Below are positions 8,704-16,583 of a stretch of 64,000 nt of DNA, in pieces; the stretch's first letter is position 1, and every line of letters starts with the position of its first letter. The notes beneath the pieces are model-generated. The model saw only the letters and a list, made by a program, of their open reading frames with translations, was not told the origin of the DNA and did no database searches. A program made the translations under genes and the position numbers. This DNA is from an uncultured Roseobacter sp. GTDB lineage: Bacteria; Pseudomonadota; Alphaproteobacteria; Rhodobacterales; Rhodobacteraceae. The stretch is from the NCBI RefSeq assembly GCF_947491795.1, contig NZ_CANLKW010000002.1, forward strand, positions 546,001 to 610,000. Direction: 5' to 3'.

Positions 8704-9486
8704 TTAAATCTGGTGCAGGTCCGCCATAATCTGCAGAGCGTCACGGTCCAGAACCCGCACGCCCCCTCGGCTGACGTCTATGACACCGGCTCTTTTCCAA
8801 AGCGACAACGTTTTGGATACCGCCTCCCGGGTCGCGCCGACAAACTCCGCCAGTTCTGATTGCGAGAGCGCCAGCAGCGACAACTGTTCAGAACCATCCA
8901 GTGTCAGATACAGTATTTTCCGGGCCAGACGCGCGGGCATGGGCAGAAAGACCTGTTCGTTCAGCTGGCTGCTGATCCATCGCATGCGTTCCCCGGCAAG
9001 CTGGATCATATCGATGCCCAGTTCCGGATTCTCACGAATGGCAGCGATGACGTCTGCATTCTTCACGCCGCGCACCCGGGATTTTTCCAGCGCTGTTACC
9101 GTTGCTGTCCGGGTGCCCGGGTCAAACAGGGCAATTTCACCAAACAGCGCTCCGGGCCGCATGACATCCAGAGACAGTTTGCGGCCTTCGCGTGAGATAA
9201 TACTGAATTCTAAAGACCCGGACACAATCGCGTAGAGCGCATCGCCGGGATCGCCGTGTTCAAACAGAACCTCCCCCTCTGCCAGGTCAACGACCGTCGA
9301 AACAGAATTCAGCAGATTTGACAAATCGGACGATGCATTGGCCAGAAAGCCGGACTTTGGAAGGGTCGAATTATCCATGGCGATCTCTGTACTTTCCCTC
9401 GGCAGCGGGAGCCGGGCATCGCCAACAGTGCTCAAGAGGGCCCTGACATCCATCCCTGCAAAACAAGGACAGTCAGCACAGTTCAC
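8704..9486 (-). CDS. Crp/Fnr family transcriptional regulator
   Basis: DNA-binding regulator with an N-terminal cyclic-nucleotide-like beta barrel (residues about 60-160, with GEVLFEHGDPGDALY and PGALFGEIALFD) and a C-terminal winged helix whose recognition region reads SQSELAEFVGATREAVSKTL. The GTG start at 9486 has GAGGGG eight bases upstream and adds an N-terminal C-x2-C-x-C cluster (MNCADCPC). The alternative ATG at 9378 has a poorly spaced site. There are no other cysteines, so a classical four-cysteine FNR iron-sulfur site is absent. The ligand is unknown. A CRP-type palindrome lies downstream. Confidence 0.88.
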   Translation of the reverse strand: MNCADCPCFAGMDVRALLSTVGDARLPLPRESTEIAMDNSTLPKSGFLANASSDLSNLLNSVSTVVDLAEGEVLFEHGDPGDALYAIVSGSLEFSIISREGRKLSLDVMRPGALFGEIALFDPGTRTATVTALEKSRVRGVKNADVIAAIRENPELGIDMIQLAGERMRWISSQLNEQVFLPMPARLARKILYLTLDGSEQLSLLALSQSELAEFVGATREAVSKTLSLWKRAGVIDVSRGGVRVLDRDALQIMADLHQI

Positions 9487-9619
9487 AGACAGACCCCTCG
9501 GACTGTCCGTCGCTGCAAACCACTCACACAGTTACAATCACCGGTACTCCCCACCAGTACTCCGAGACTAGCGATGGCGGCAGAGCTTTGTCACGCGGTT
9601 TCTTAACAAACCGGACCTG

Positions 9620-10873
9620 TCAGGCTGTCAGGACGGTCCCATCAGTACCTGAAACAGTCACAGAGGCGATTTGTCCGGGCGTCAGGGGAGTGGCTGTCTG
9701 CACCTCGGCAAACTGCTCTGTACGCCCCATATGAGGGCTTTCCATCAGTACTTTATGACCGCGGCCCAGTTGTTGCTGCAGATGGCGTCTGACCTGGGTC
9801 GCGCCTGCGTCCCGGAGTAGTCCTGCACGCTCGCGAATGGCTGCACCGTCCACTGCGGGCATTCGTGCGGCCGGCGTGCCCTGGCGCGGCGAATAGGGAA
9901 ACACATGCAGCCATGTCAGATCGCACTCCCGGATCAGGGCGAGGCTGTTGGCGAACATCGCATCCGTTTCTGTCGGAAATCCTGCGATGATATCTGCACC
10001 AAACGTCATCTCTTGGCGCAGCTTTCGCGCATCTTCGGTAAATCGGATCGCGTCATCGCGCAGATGCCTGCGCTTCATTCTTTTGAGAATCAGATCGTCG
10101 CCGTGTTGCAGGGACAAATGCAGGTGCGGCATCAAACGCGGTTCTGTTGCGATGGCCTGCATCAGATTTTCATCGACCTCGATGCTGTCGATTGAACTGA
10201 TCCGCAAACGCGGCAGATCCGGCACCAGCCGCAGGATCCGCATCACCAGATCTCCCAGTTTGGGCGTTGCAGGCAGATCTGCGCCCCAACTGGTCAGATC
10301 CACACCGGTCAGGACAACTTCGTTGTACCCCTTGTCCACCAGGCGTTTGATTTGATCTACGACCACACCAGCAGGTACCGACCGCGAGTTGCCCCGGCCA
10401 TAAGGGATGATGCAAAAGGTGCACCGATGGTCACACCCGTTCTGCACCTGTACGTACGCCCGGCTGCGGGTGCCAAAACCATCAATCAGGTGCCCTGCTG
10501 TTTCAGTGACAGACATGATGTCGTCGACCTGCAAAGCTTCGGTTTCTCCGATGAAGTCAGCGGCCAGACCGGTCCAGGTGCTTTCCTGCATCTTTTCGGT
10601 ATTGCCAATGACTGCGTCGACCTCGGCCATTGCGGTAAAGGTTTCCGGTTCTGTCTGAGCGGCGCAGCCGGTCACAATCAGCCGCGCATCAGGATTTTCA
10701 CGACGCAGGCGCCGGATGTCCTTGCGGGCTTTGCGCACCGCCTCTGCGGTCACCGCACAAGTATTCACAACAACCGCATTTTTCAGCCCGGCCGCTCCGG
10801 CCAGCTCCCGCATTGCCTCTGTTTCGTAGGCGTTCAGGCGGCACCCCATGGTAGAGAAAACAGGCGCGCTCAT
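9620..10873 (-). CDS. mtaB: tRNA t6A37 methylthiotransferase MtaB
   Basis: Radical-SAM enzyme that converts t6A to ms2t6A at position 37 of ANN-decoding tRNAs. The 417 residues show the N-terminal MTTase domain with cluster cysteines C11 (STMGCRLN), C39 (VNTCAVT) and C70 (VTGCAAQ), and the radical-SAM cysteines C147, C151 and C154 ([13 protein letters not shown]), followed by a TRAM-like C-terminal domain. GCRLNAYE marks it as MtaB rather than MiaB or RimO. Its ATG overlaps the stop of dapF upstream by four bases, so the two are co-translated. Confidence 0.93.
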   Translation of the reverse strand: MSAPVFSTMGCRLNAYETEAMRELAGAAGLKNAVVVNTCAVTAEAVRKARKDIRRLRRENPDARLIVTGCAAQTEPETFTAMAEVDAVIGNTEKMQESTWTGLAADFIGETEALQVDDIMSVTETAGHLIDGFGTRSRAYVQVQNGCDHRCTFCIIPYGRGNSRSVPAGVVVDQIKRLVDKGYNEVVLTGVDLTSWGADLPATPKLGDLVMRILRLVPDLPRLRISSIDSIEVDENLMQAIATEPRLMPHLHLSLQHGDDLILKRMKRRHLRDDAIRFTEDARKLRQEMTFGADIIAGFPTETDAMFANSLALIRECDLTWLHVFPYSPRQGTPAARMPAVDGAAIRERAGLLRDAGATQVRRHLQQQLGRGHKVLMESPHMGRTEQFAEVQTATPLTPGQIASVTVSGTDGTVLTA

Positions 10874-11679
10874 GCGATGGCGTCCATAAACGACCGGGTG
10901 AGATGACCCGAGAAAACATGCATGCTCGGCCCTGTCATCCAGACACCGTCGTCTCGCCAGTCGATCAGCAGAGTACCACCGTCCAGATCAATACGTACTT
11001 TGCGCCCGGTGAGGCCACGCCGTGCGGCGGCAACAGCGGTCGCACAGCTGGAGGAACCTGAGGCCAGGGTGATTCCCACACCCCGTTCCCAGACCCGCAT
11101 ACGCAGGTGGTCCGGCCCGATCAGCCCGGCGACCTGAACGTTGGTGCGTTCGGGGAACAGCGGATGATGCTCGTGGGCTGCGCCAAAACCGGCAAGATCC
11201 ACAGCCTCTGCATCCGCAACAAAGAAAGTGCAGTGCGGGTTGCCCATGCCTGTTGCGACCGGCGCGCCATCAATCGGCAGGGACAGGGTATCCGTCTCAT
11301 GCGCCAGCGGGACATCCGCCCAGTCGGTCTGGGGGTGTCCCATATTGACAGCCGTCAGCCCGTCACCGGCATCATACGCCTGTAAAACACCGCGATCTGT
11401 TGTCAGATCCAGAGAAGTTGCGGCCGTTTCCTGCATGACATATCGGGCGATGCAGCGGGTCGCGTTTCCACAGGCCGCTGACAGCGAACCATCCGCATTG
11501 TAGAAAGTCAGGTGCAGGCCGCGCGGGCCTGTGGACATTACAGCAAGCTGATCAAATCCGACCCCGCGGTGGCGGTCACCCAGCGCGCATGCGAGACCGG
11601 GTGTGACATCAATTCCATCCGCGCGCGCGTCCAGAACGACAAAGTCGTTTCCCAGCCCGTGCATCTTCATGAAGGGCAT
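10870..11679 (-). CDS. dapF: Diaminopimelate epimerase
   Basis: Interconverts LL- and meso-diaminopimelate for lysine and peptidoglycan synthesis. Starting at ATG 11679 the protein is 269 residues, begins [17 protein letters not shown] as in orthologues, and carries the catalytic cysteines in AACGNATRC (C70) and near the end in [11 protein letters not shown], where the common form is ASGTGACA. The frame is open to 11787, but no conserved residues precede Met at 11679. Its stop overlaps the mtaB start. Confidence 0.93.
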   Translation of the reverse strand: MPFMKMHGLGNDFVVLDARADGIDVTPGLACALGDRHRGVGFDQLAVMSTGPRGLHLTFYNADGSLSAACGNATRCIARYVMQETAATSLDLTTDRGVLQAYDAGDGLTAVNMGHPQTDWADVPLAHETDTLSLPIDGAPVATGMGNPHCTFFVADAEAVDLAGFGAAHEHHPLFPERTNVQVAGLIGPDHLRMRVWERGVGITLASGSSSCATAVAAARRGLTGRKVRIDLDGGTLLIDWRDDGVWMTGPSMHVFSGHLTRSFMDAIA

Positions 11680-11810
11680 TCCGATATCTTCTGCGCTGCG
11701 CATGGCGGGCATATAAGCTGATGCGGCGAAACTATCCAGTATGTCCTTGCGAAAAGGCGGATTTGGGGCTTGACCCGGTCCCGGCACCTTTCTAAGTAGA
11801 CCGCCTAGTG

Positions 11811-11886
11811 GGGCCGTTAGCTCAGTTGGTAGAGCAGCTGACTTTTAATCAGCGGGTCGCAGGTTCGAATCCTGCACGGCTCACCA
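11811..11886 (+). tRNA. tRNA-Lys (anticodon TTT)
   Basis: A 76-base cloverleaf: acceptor GGGCCGT pairs with ACGGCTC (one G-T), the D arm is GCTCAGTTGGTAGAGC, the anticodon stem-loop GCTGA-CTTTTAA-TCAGC gives TTT, the T arm is GCAGGTTCGAATCCTGC, and CCA is encoded. It marks the left edge of a region with broken genes. Confidence 0.97.
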
Positions 11887-12057
11887 TTTGTATTTTCTGT
11901 CGTTTACTCAGAAGAACGCAGGCTTGCGTGTAAGTGTGCAGATTTGTCGGTTCGGTCACTGCTGCTGAAATCAGAGTTGTGTTCGGACCGGTTGATATTG
12001 CGGCGTAGGCAAGACCAGATATCCTAAGAACAAATCCGGAAAACTCGGATAACAGTC

Positions 12058-12447
12058 ATGGCTTACTGGTATACTGCCGATACGCATTTCGGTCATGAGA
12101 ACGTTATGAAGTTCTGTGATCGCCCCTTTTCCTCCGTGGAGGAGATGGATGCCGTCTTGATCGCAAACATGTGCGAGAGGGTTCACGAGGATGTCGATCT
12201 CTGGATCATTGGGGACTTCGCTTTTGGCCCAAGGTCAAAGGATGCTGGCTACCTTAAAGGGATATTCGATCAGTTACCGGGCGCTTGAAAGCACTCGACT
12301 GTTGGGAACCATGACAGCGAATCGACTTTGATACTGCCATGGGATGCTGTGTTTCCACTTGTTGAGCTCCGGGACGGCCCGCTCAAGCAGTTGAATACGA
12401 ATTGCCACTAAGCGGCCTTGTGACGTGGAAAATGCTCGGCTCAAGCA
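12058..12447 (+). pseudogene. Broken metallophosphoesterase
   Basis: The frame opens MAYWYTADTHFGHENVMKFC and continues to WIIGDFAFGP, the first metal-binding boxes of calcineurin-type phosphoesterases. A TGA at 12286-12288 interrupts it. The same frame then continues through VGNHDSESTL (the GNHD metal box, 12301-12324) and ELRDGPLKQ to NCH and a TAA at 12409. The following LVTWKMLGS, which fits the next conserved stretch, lies one frame over. So there is one stop and one frameshift, and the last metal-binding histidines are missing. An intact protein of this family is about 170 residues. Confidence 0.75.
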
Positions 12448-12713
12448 CGCTGATAGAACCTGGCTTTCCAATCAAGGTTCCGCAACAAGCAAATCAAGAC
12501 ATTATCTGGAATCTGGTTGCAAAACATGCCCGGGAACACGGCGTCGTGTGTATTCACCACGGTGAGTGCCAACATATCTTCAAAGACAAGTCCGCCGAGG
12601 CCCGGAACATTCTGATCGATAGCTTCAAGTCTCTGCTCAGGAAGCCCGGTTGGCCGCTCATGCTGATCTTCTCCGGTGTGAAGGGGCTTCGGGAATTTAT
12701 CATGACCGACTGT
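12441..12713 (+). pseudogene. TniB-like transposition ATPase fragment
   Basis: About 90 codons resembling the middle of TniB, the AAA+ ATPase of Tn5053/Tn402-type transposons: ALWNLV-like IIWNLVAKHAREH, then GECQHIF (Walker-B-like, normally DEVQHIF), ARNILIDSFKSLL and WPLMLIFSGV. The Walker A part and everything after the sensor region are missing. It is fused in frame to the preceding metallophosphoesterase tail and to the following SnoaL-like fragment. No transposon ends were seen. A remnant, not a working gene. Confidence 0.6.
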
Positions 12714-13022
12714 ATCTCGACCGAACAGTGCGTTGGACACAACCCGGAGGTCGGCGACGGTCTGAAGGGTTTCGGCAAGAGCCTTAAGGACGTGATGAAG
12801 AGTGGCCAGCTTGATCGATACGTCAAAGTGCACGATCTGCTTGGCCAGGGCAGCTTTGTCGTGATCTGCAACCTTGTTCAACAGGGCGGCGCGGACTGGG
12901 CGTGGTTTGATCTGTTTCGTCTCCAAGGCAGCGCGATCGTTGAGCGCTGGCACATTAAAAAAAGACCGGCGCAAAGGAGGTCCGGAACAATTCTGGCAAG
13001 TTTTGAAGTGCCTGCGCCCTAA
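12714..13022 (+). pseudogene. SnoaL-like (NTF2 superfamily) C-terminal fragment
   Basis: About 100 codons matching the C-terminal part of SnoaL-like proteins: a QHNP-like CVGHNPEVGDGLKGF, then VHDLLGQGSFVVI and the FDLFRLQGSAIVERWHI stretch, where family members have YDLFRVEDGKIVEHWDV. The N-terminal part is absent because the frame runs in from the TniB fragment. There is no start codon or ribosome site of its own at the join. Likely a deletion or recombination product. Identification is from memory of the family pattern. Confidence 0.5.
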
Positions 13023-13257
13023 TAAAACAGGCTTTTGGGCGAATGCGGGCTGTAAGCGGGTCTCTTGTTCAATTCTCGATATGGGTATCGAAGCGAACGG
13101 CGGCCATAAAGGGCCGCAACGCAGGACTATGCCGACTTGGATGAGCCGTCGGCGCATTCCATACCTCTGCGCCAATCCTGTGTGATGTATCGATGTTTGT
13201 TCTGACATACCGATACGGGCATAAGGATTATGTTCGACCGCTCTTTGGGCGACAGCG

Positions 13258-14127
13258 CTAAGTTGGAAGGGGGTGGAAACATGTCGATGCAAAAGTGACA
13301 AACGCATCTACCTTCCGTGATCCCTTCAGTTTTGGAGGTCGTAAGCAGGATATTGGGGCCTCTGTTGATCGCAGGCATTCCGGTAAGACTTCGACCAGTT
13401 GACCGGTCTCCAGTTCACTTGCCACAGCCAGTATCGATTTGATGGCAATGCCTGCTCCCTGTGTGACCGCATCCGTCAGGATATCTGAATTCGAGACTGT
13501 CACGGAAACTCTGGGCATGCTCGCGCCAATCCCCCAGTCTTTTTGCCAGGGCAAACAAACCGCCTGATGCTCCGCCAGATCCGACAGGACCTGAGGCACA
13601 CCGTGGCGTTTGATATATGAAGGCGCAGCACACAGGATGCGCCGGTTGTCCGCCAGTTTTCTGGTCAGATTGCTGCTGTCAGTCAAAGCGCCGACACGGA
13701 TCGCACAGTCTTGTTGTTCTTCCACCAGATTGACGAAGCGATCAACAGTGAGGAAGTCAAACGTCAACCCTGGCTCAGCCTCCCGGAGTATGTGAAGTCT
13801 GGGCAGGACGAAACGCGAAAAGATCCAGGGCGCCATGGTTACACGTAAATGGCCTTTCAGCCTGCCGCCATTGCTCCCGATCTCCAGTTCGGCATCAGTG
13901 AGATCGTCCAGGATGGTCTGAACCCGTTCGAGAAAGGACAACCCCTCAACGCTCAGCGAGATCATCCGGCTGCTGCGATGGAACAGAACCACGCCGAGGT
14001 ACTTTTCCAGTTTGCTGAGCCTGTGACTCACAGTTGCCGGAGACAGGCCCTGTTCCTGGGCGGCAGCGGTGATGCCACCGCGCTGCGCGATCTGAACAAA
14101 TGTCTGAAGGTCGTCGATACTATACAT
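13258..14127 (-). CDS. LysR family transcriptional regulator
   Basis: A 289-residue LysR protein. The N-terminal winged helix (1-60) reads LQTFVQIAQRGGITAAAQEQGLSPATVSHRLSKLEKYLGVVLFHRSSR. The effector domain follows from about residue 90, with the usual CAIRVGAL and RRILCAAPSYI stretches. It is divergent from the yellow/MRJP-like gene, across a 91-base gap carrying a long direct repeat, so it probably controls that pair. The start ATG fits the family; the ribosome site is weak. Confidence 0.9.
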   Translation of the reverse strand: MYSIDDLQTFVQIAQRGGITAAAQEQGLSPATVSHRLSKLEKYLGVVLFHRSSRMISLSVEGLSFLERVQTILDDLTDAELEIGSNGGRLKGHLRVTMAPWIFSRFVLPRLHILREAEPGLTFDFLTVDRFVNLVEEQQDCAIRVGALTDSSNLTRKLADNRRILCAAPSYIKRHGVPQVLSDLAEHQAVCLPWQKDWGIGASMPRVSVTVSNSDILTDAVTQGAGIAIKSILAVASELETGQLVEVLPECLRSTEAPISCLRPPKLKGSRKVDAFVTFASTCFHPLPT

Positions 14128-14135
14128 TTGGATTT

Positions 14136-14202
14136 TTCGAATGATGGTTTCGGAAATGACCGCATTATAGCCTGCTTGTTCGAATGATAAACCTTCGGAA
14201 AT
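14136..14202. promoter_or_regulatory. Long direct repeat in a LysR divergent promoter
   Basis: TTCGAATGAT plus TTTCGGAAAT (14136-14157) recurs as TTCGAATGAT plus TTCGGAAAT (14179-14202). The copies start 43 bases apart, about four helical turns. They fill the gap between the LysR gene and the yellow/MRJP-like gene. Two similarly facing sites of this size are what a LysR tetramer occupies; the assignment is inference. Confidence 0.6.
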
Positions 14203-14218
14203 TCAAATCGGAGGAAAC

Positions 14219-15295
14219 ATGTTCAGAACACTTATCCAAACTACGCTGCTGAGTGCAGGCCTTTGTACGCAGGCTTTTGCGGAAATCGAAACCTACGCAA
14301 CCTTCGGGTCAGATATGCCTCCGGGCAATCTGGCGATCAGCCCCGAGGGACGCATGTTTATGTCCGTGCATGAATTCTACGGGAAAGATCTGCGCATCGT
14401 TGAGGTCATGCCCGACGGATCAACCAGGCCTTACCCCAATAAAGCATGGGCCAGCGCGCCGGTGGGTGATGGACCCGGACTTAAGGGTGTGCTCGGCCTG
14501 CGTGCAGACCGTGAAGGTATCTTGTGGATGCTTGATGGTCAGGGCGAAGGCCAGACCGGGCGTATCGTTGGCTGGGATACCAACACCGAAACGCTGCATG
14601 CGATACACTACCTCGGGCAGCCGGCAACTCTGCCGACGAGTTTTCTCAATGACCTCGCAGTGGACCGCGAGCACAACGCAATTTACATCACCGACACCGC
14701 TGATGCGGATACCACAGCGCTCATTGTGCTTGATCTCGATACCGGCCGTGCACGGCGTGTTCTGCAAGCCTCACCGTTCACAGTACCCGAAGACACCGAG
14801 ATGGTGATTGATGGCAATGCAGTCAGTCTTGGCGGCGCACCGGCAAAGATCGGGGCAAATCCCATCACGATCGATCCGACAAATGAATGGGTGTATTTTG
14901 CCCCGATGACCGCAAGCGCGATGTACCGGGTGCGCACTACAGATTTGCTGGATGAAACCCTGTCGGATGATGCGTTGGCCGCGCGGGTAGAACGCTATGG
15001 CGACAAGCCGATTTCGGATGGGTCAACAATCGATGCCGCGGGCAATGTTTACATCACGTCGATAACCGAAGACGCGGTTGGTGTAACCAGGCCGGATGGC
15101 ACCTACGAGATCCTCTATCAGGCCGACAACATGTCCTGGCCCGACGGGTTCTCGATGGGGCACGATGGATACGTCTATGTGACAATCAACGAGCTGCATC
15201 GCTCACCCGTCCTGAATGACGGCGTCGACGCGACACAAGGCGAATTCAGCATCATGCGCTTCCCTGCATTGGGCGGCGGCGTGTCTGGGAGGTAG
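14219..15295 (+). CDS. Exported yellow/MRJP-family (L-dopachrome tautomerase-related) protein
   Basis: A 358-residue protein with a signal peptide (cleaved near QAFA, residue 21). It has the six-bladed propeller features of the SMP-30/major-royal-jelly superfamily: PPGNLAISPEGRMF, VLGLRADREGILWMLD, FLNDLAVDREHNAIYITDT and DGSTIDAAGNVYITS. These are repeated D-x-x-G-x-x-Y/W blade edges. The FLNDLAVD signature points to the yellow/MRJP branch annotated as L-dopachrome tautomerase-related. The bacterial role is not known. GGAGGAAAC ends just before the ATG. The muconolactone-isomerase-like gene follows after four bases. Confidence 0.8.
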   Translation: MFRTLIQTTLLSAGLCTQAFAEIETYATFGSDMPPGNLAISPEGRMFMSVHEFYGKDLRIVEVMPDGSTRPYPNKAWASAPVGDGPGLKGVLGLRADREGILWMLDGQGEGQTGRIVGWDTNTETLHAIHYLGQPATLPTSFLNDLAVDREHNAIYITDTADADTTALIVLDLDTGRARRVLQASPFTVPEDTEMVIDGNAVSLGGAPAKIGANPITIDPTNEWVYFAPMTASAMYRVRTTDLLDETLSDDALAARVERYGDKPISDGSTIDAAGNVYITSITEDAVGVTRPDGTYEILYQADNMSWPDGFSMGHDGYVYVTINELHRSPVLNDGVDATQGEFSIMRFPALGGGVSGR

Positions 15296-15299
15296 CTCC

Positions 15300-15617
15300 A
15301 TGCTCTACAAACTCGACTTTACAGTTGAATATGACACCTCAATGCAACAGCAGGGGCTGCTGGGTGTCTGGGCCGAAGAAGCAGAAGCGGCACTTGGTGC
15401 TAAATCAGCTGGTGTTGTCGTCGATCTTTGGAAAGTGGTGGGTGAACGCAAGGTTCTGGCAATAGTCGATGTCGAAACCCCTGATGATCTTGACCGCATT
15501 CTGTTTGATCTGCCGATCATGCAAAAGATGGGACATTTTGTTCAGGTCGACGTGAAATCCCTGCGACGCTATGAGGACTTTGCGGCGGACGTCAAAGAGC
15601 GGCTTGGACGCGTGTAA
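15300..15617 (+). CDS. Muconolactone delta-isomerase-like protein
   Basis: A 105-residue protein of the dimeric alpha-beta barrel type found in muconolactone isomerase: MLYKLDFTVEYD start, LWKVVGERKVLAIVDVETPDDLDRILFDLPI, and a closing FVQVDVKSLRRYEDF. True CatC is about 92-96 residues and sits with catABD, which are absent here, so the substrate is likely different. GGGAGGTAG precedes the ATG. It follows the propeller gene by four bases and ends before a terminator hairpin, so the two form an operon. Confidence 0.75.
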   Translation: MLYKLDFTVEYDTSMQQQGLLGVWAEEAEAALGAKSAGVVVDLWKVVGERKVLAIVDVETPDDLDRILFDLPIMQKMGHFVQVDVKSLRRYEDFAADVKERLGRV

Positions 15618-15627
15618 CGCCATCATC

Positions 15628-15652
15628 GGGGCGCGCAGTGGAAGCGCGTCCC
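15628..15652 (+). terminator. Terminator-like hairpin after the isomerase gene
   Basis: GGGGCGCGC (15628-15636) pairs with GCGCGTCCC (15644-15652) over nine base pairs with one G-T and a 7-base loop. Only two T follow. It lies 11 bases after the stop codon of the muconolactone-isomerase-like gene. Confidence 0.55.
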
Positions 15653-15673
15653 TTACCCAGCTGAAACCCTGCA

Positions 15674-16051
15674 ATGACTGAGCGCATCCAATCAATGCTC
15701 CGAGTTCCGGACGATGCCATTATTTTCTATTCCGACGTTTGCGGCCTGGCCTTGGTCGACCAGGTGGATTTCGAAGATTTTTATCTCACCCAGCTGAGCG
15801 ATCAAAACAGCGATTTTGTATTCTGACCGGCCCTCAGCAATAAGGAGCATGAGCCCTGTAAGCTCGACAATGTATGCGGCTACTTTGCAGTGTCCGTTGT
15901 TGATCCTGATGCGGGACATACGAAATATGTCGACCTGGGGATGGAGGTCAGGGACATCTTTGCCTTCGCGCGGGGCGGTTCAATTAAGGCCCATTCGACC
16001 CCTGGTAAACTTGTTTTCAGATTGCTTGTGATCGCAGAAATCAGTCTTTGA
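15674..16051 (+). pseudogene. Broken VOC-family (glyoxalase-like) gene
   Basis: The frame opens MTERIQSMLRVPD, then FYSDVCGLALVDQVDFEDFYLTQL as in lactoylglutathione-lyase-like proteins, then meets a TGA at 15824-15826. It continues in the same frame with EHEPCKLDNVCGYFAVSV and DPDAGHTKYVDLGMEVRDI before drifting away from the family near the end (normally FFFVTDPDGYQIE). One in-frame stop and a lost C-terminus make it a pseudogene. The alternation of conserved segments on both sides of the stop is the main evidence. Confidence 0.7.
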
Positions 16052-16276
16052 GCAGGTTAAATACAATGGCAACTCAGTCCGCTTAACTATGCACTTCGCG
16101 GACAAGGCGAATGTCTGCGAACCGGGCTGCAGTACAAATTTGCAGCATATGCCGGAGTGACCGGCTTTGGCTGCGAGCAGCGCGTTGCTTTGATGACAGT
16201 TTTCGCAATGCCGCGGCGGCTCCATATTCAACTTCGAGCTCTTGTTGCCAGGGTCCGTATTGGCTGTCCTGCGTGG
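16052..16276. other. Non-coding stretch beside an IS remnant
   Basis: No gene or clear signal was found. Open frames here are short, start without ribosome sites and differ in composition from the neighbours. It lies between the broken VOC gene and the transposase remnant and is probably debris. Confidence 0.4.
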
Positions 16277-16477
16277 TTGTGTAGTTTGACCGACCATACA
16301 CCGCAGTGACCCCGCCCCTGATCGGGGCGCAGTGCTGCGGTTGAGATTGGCGTAGACGGCCGGGGCCGGTGCGCCAAGCGATGTGCGGGGCATTTGTGTG
16401 TAACAATTATTCCCATATTTTTAGATGATCTTCCGGGCTTCGGCCAGGCTGCCGAAGATGTGTTCGTTTATCAGGTC
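16277..16477 (-). mobile_element. IS3-type transposase (OrfB) C-terminal remnant
   Basis: On the minus strand one frame reads LINEHIFGSLAEARKII, a TAA, then KYGNNCYTQMPRTSLGAPAPAVYANLNR. IS3-family OrfB proteins end with LNEHLFGSLAEARKIIEAWR and RPHTSLGGLTPAVYAN, with about the same spacing, so this is their C-terminal segment with a stop and several changes. The DDE catalytic core and the terminal inverted repeats were not found. The 16478-16583 stretch upstream on the same strand may be further remnant. Confidence 0.65.
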
Positions 16478-16583
16478 GAGCCCGTGGTGCACCCGACAGC
16501 GGTAACGGGTTCTTCTTCCACCTTGCCACGATGGCTTCTGAAGTCAGAAGGGCTCCTGGAACCAACGGTCCGCTCCGAAGCCA

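Noticed and set aside
8314..8729. Two plus-strand frames near the Crp/Fnr gene
   Set aside because: No ribosome sites, no family features, and they overlap the regulator's 3' end.
12441..13307. 288-codon minus-strand frame
   Set aside because: Antisense to the TniB and SnoaL-like remnants, whose plus-strand reading shows family motifs.
15300..15617. catC of a catechol pathway
   Set aside because: The fold fits muconolactone isomerase, but no catA, catB or catD lies nearby and the partner gene is a propeller protein.
12058..16583. Working transposon
   Set aside because: Only fragments of TniB and an IS3 transposase end were found; no TniA, resolvase or paired inverted repeats were seen.
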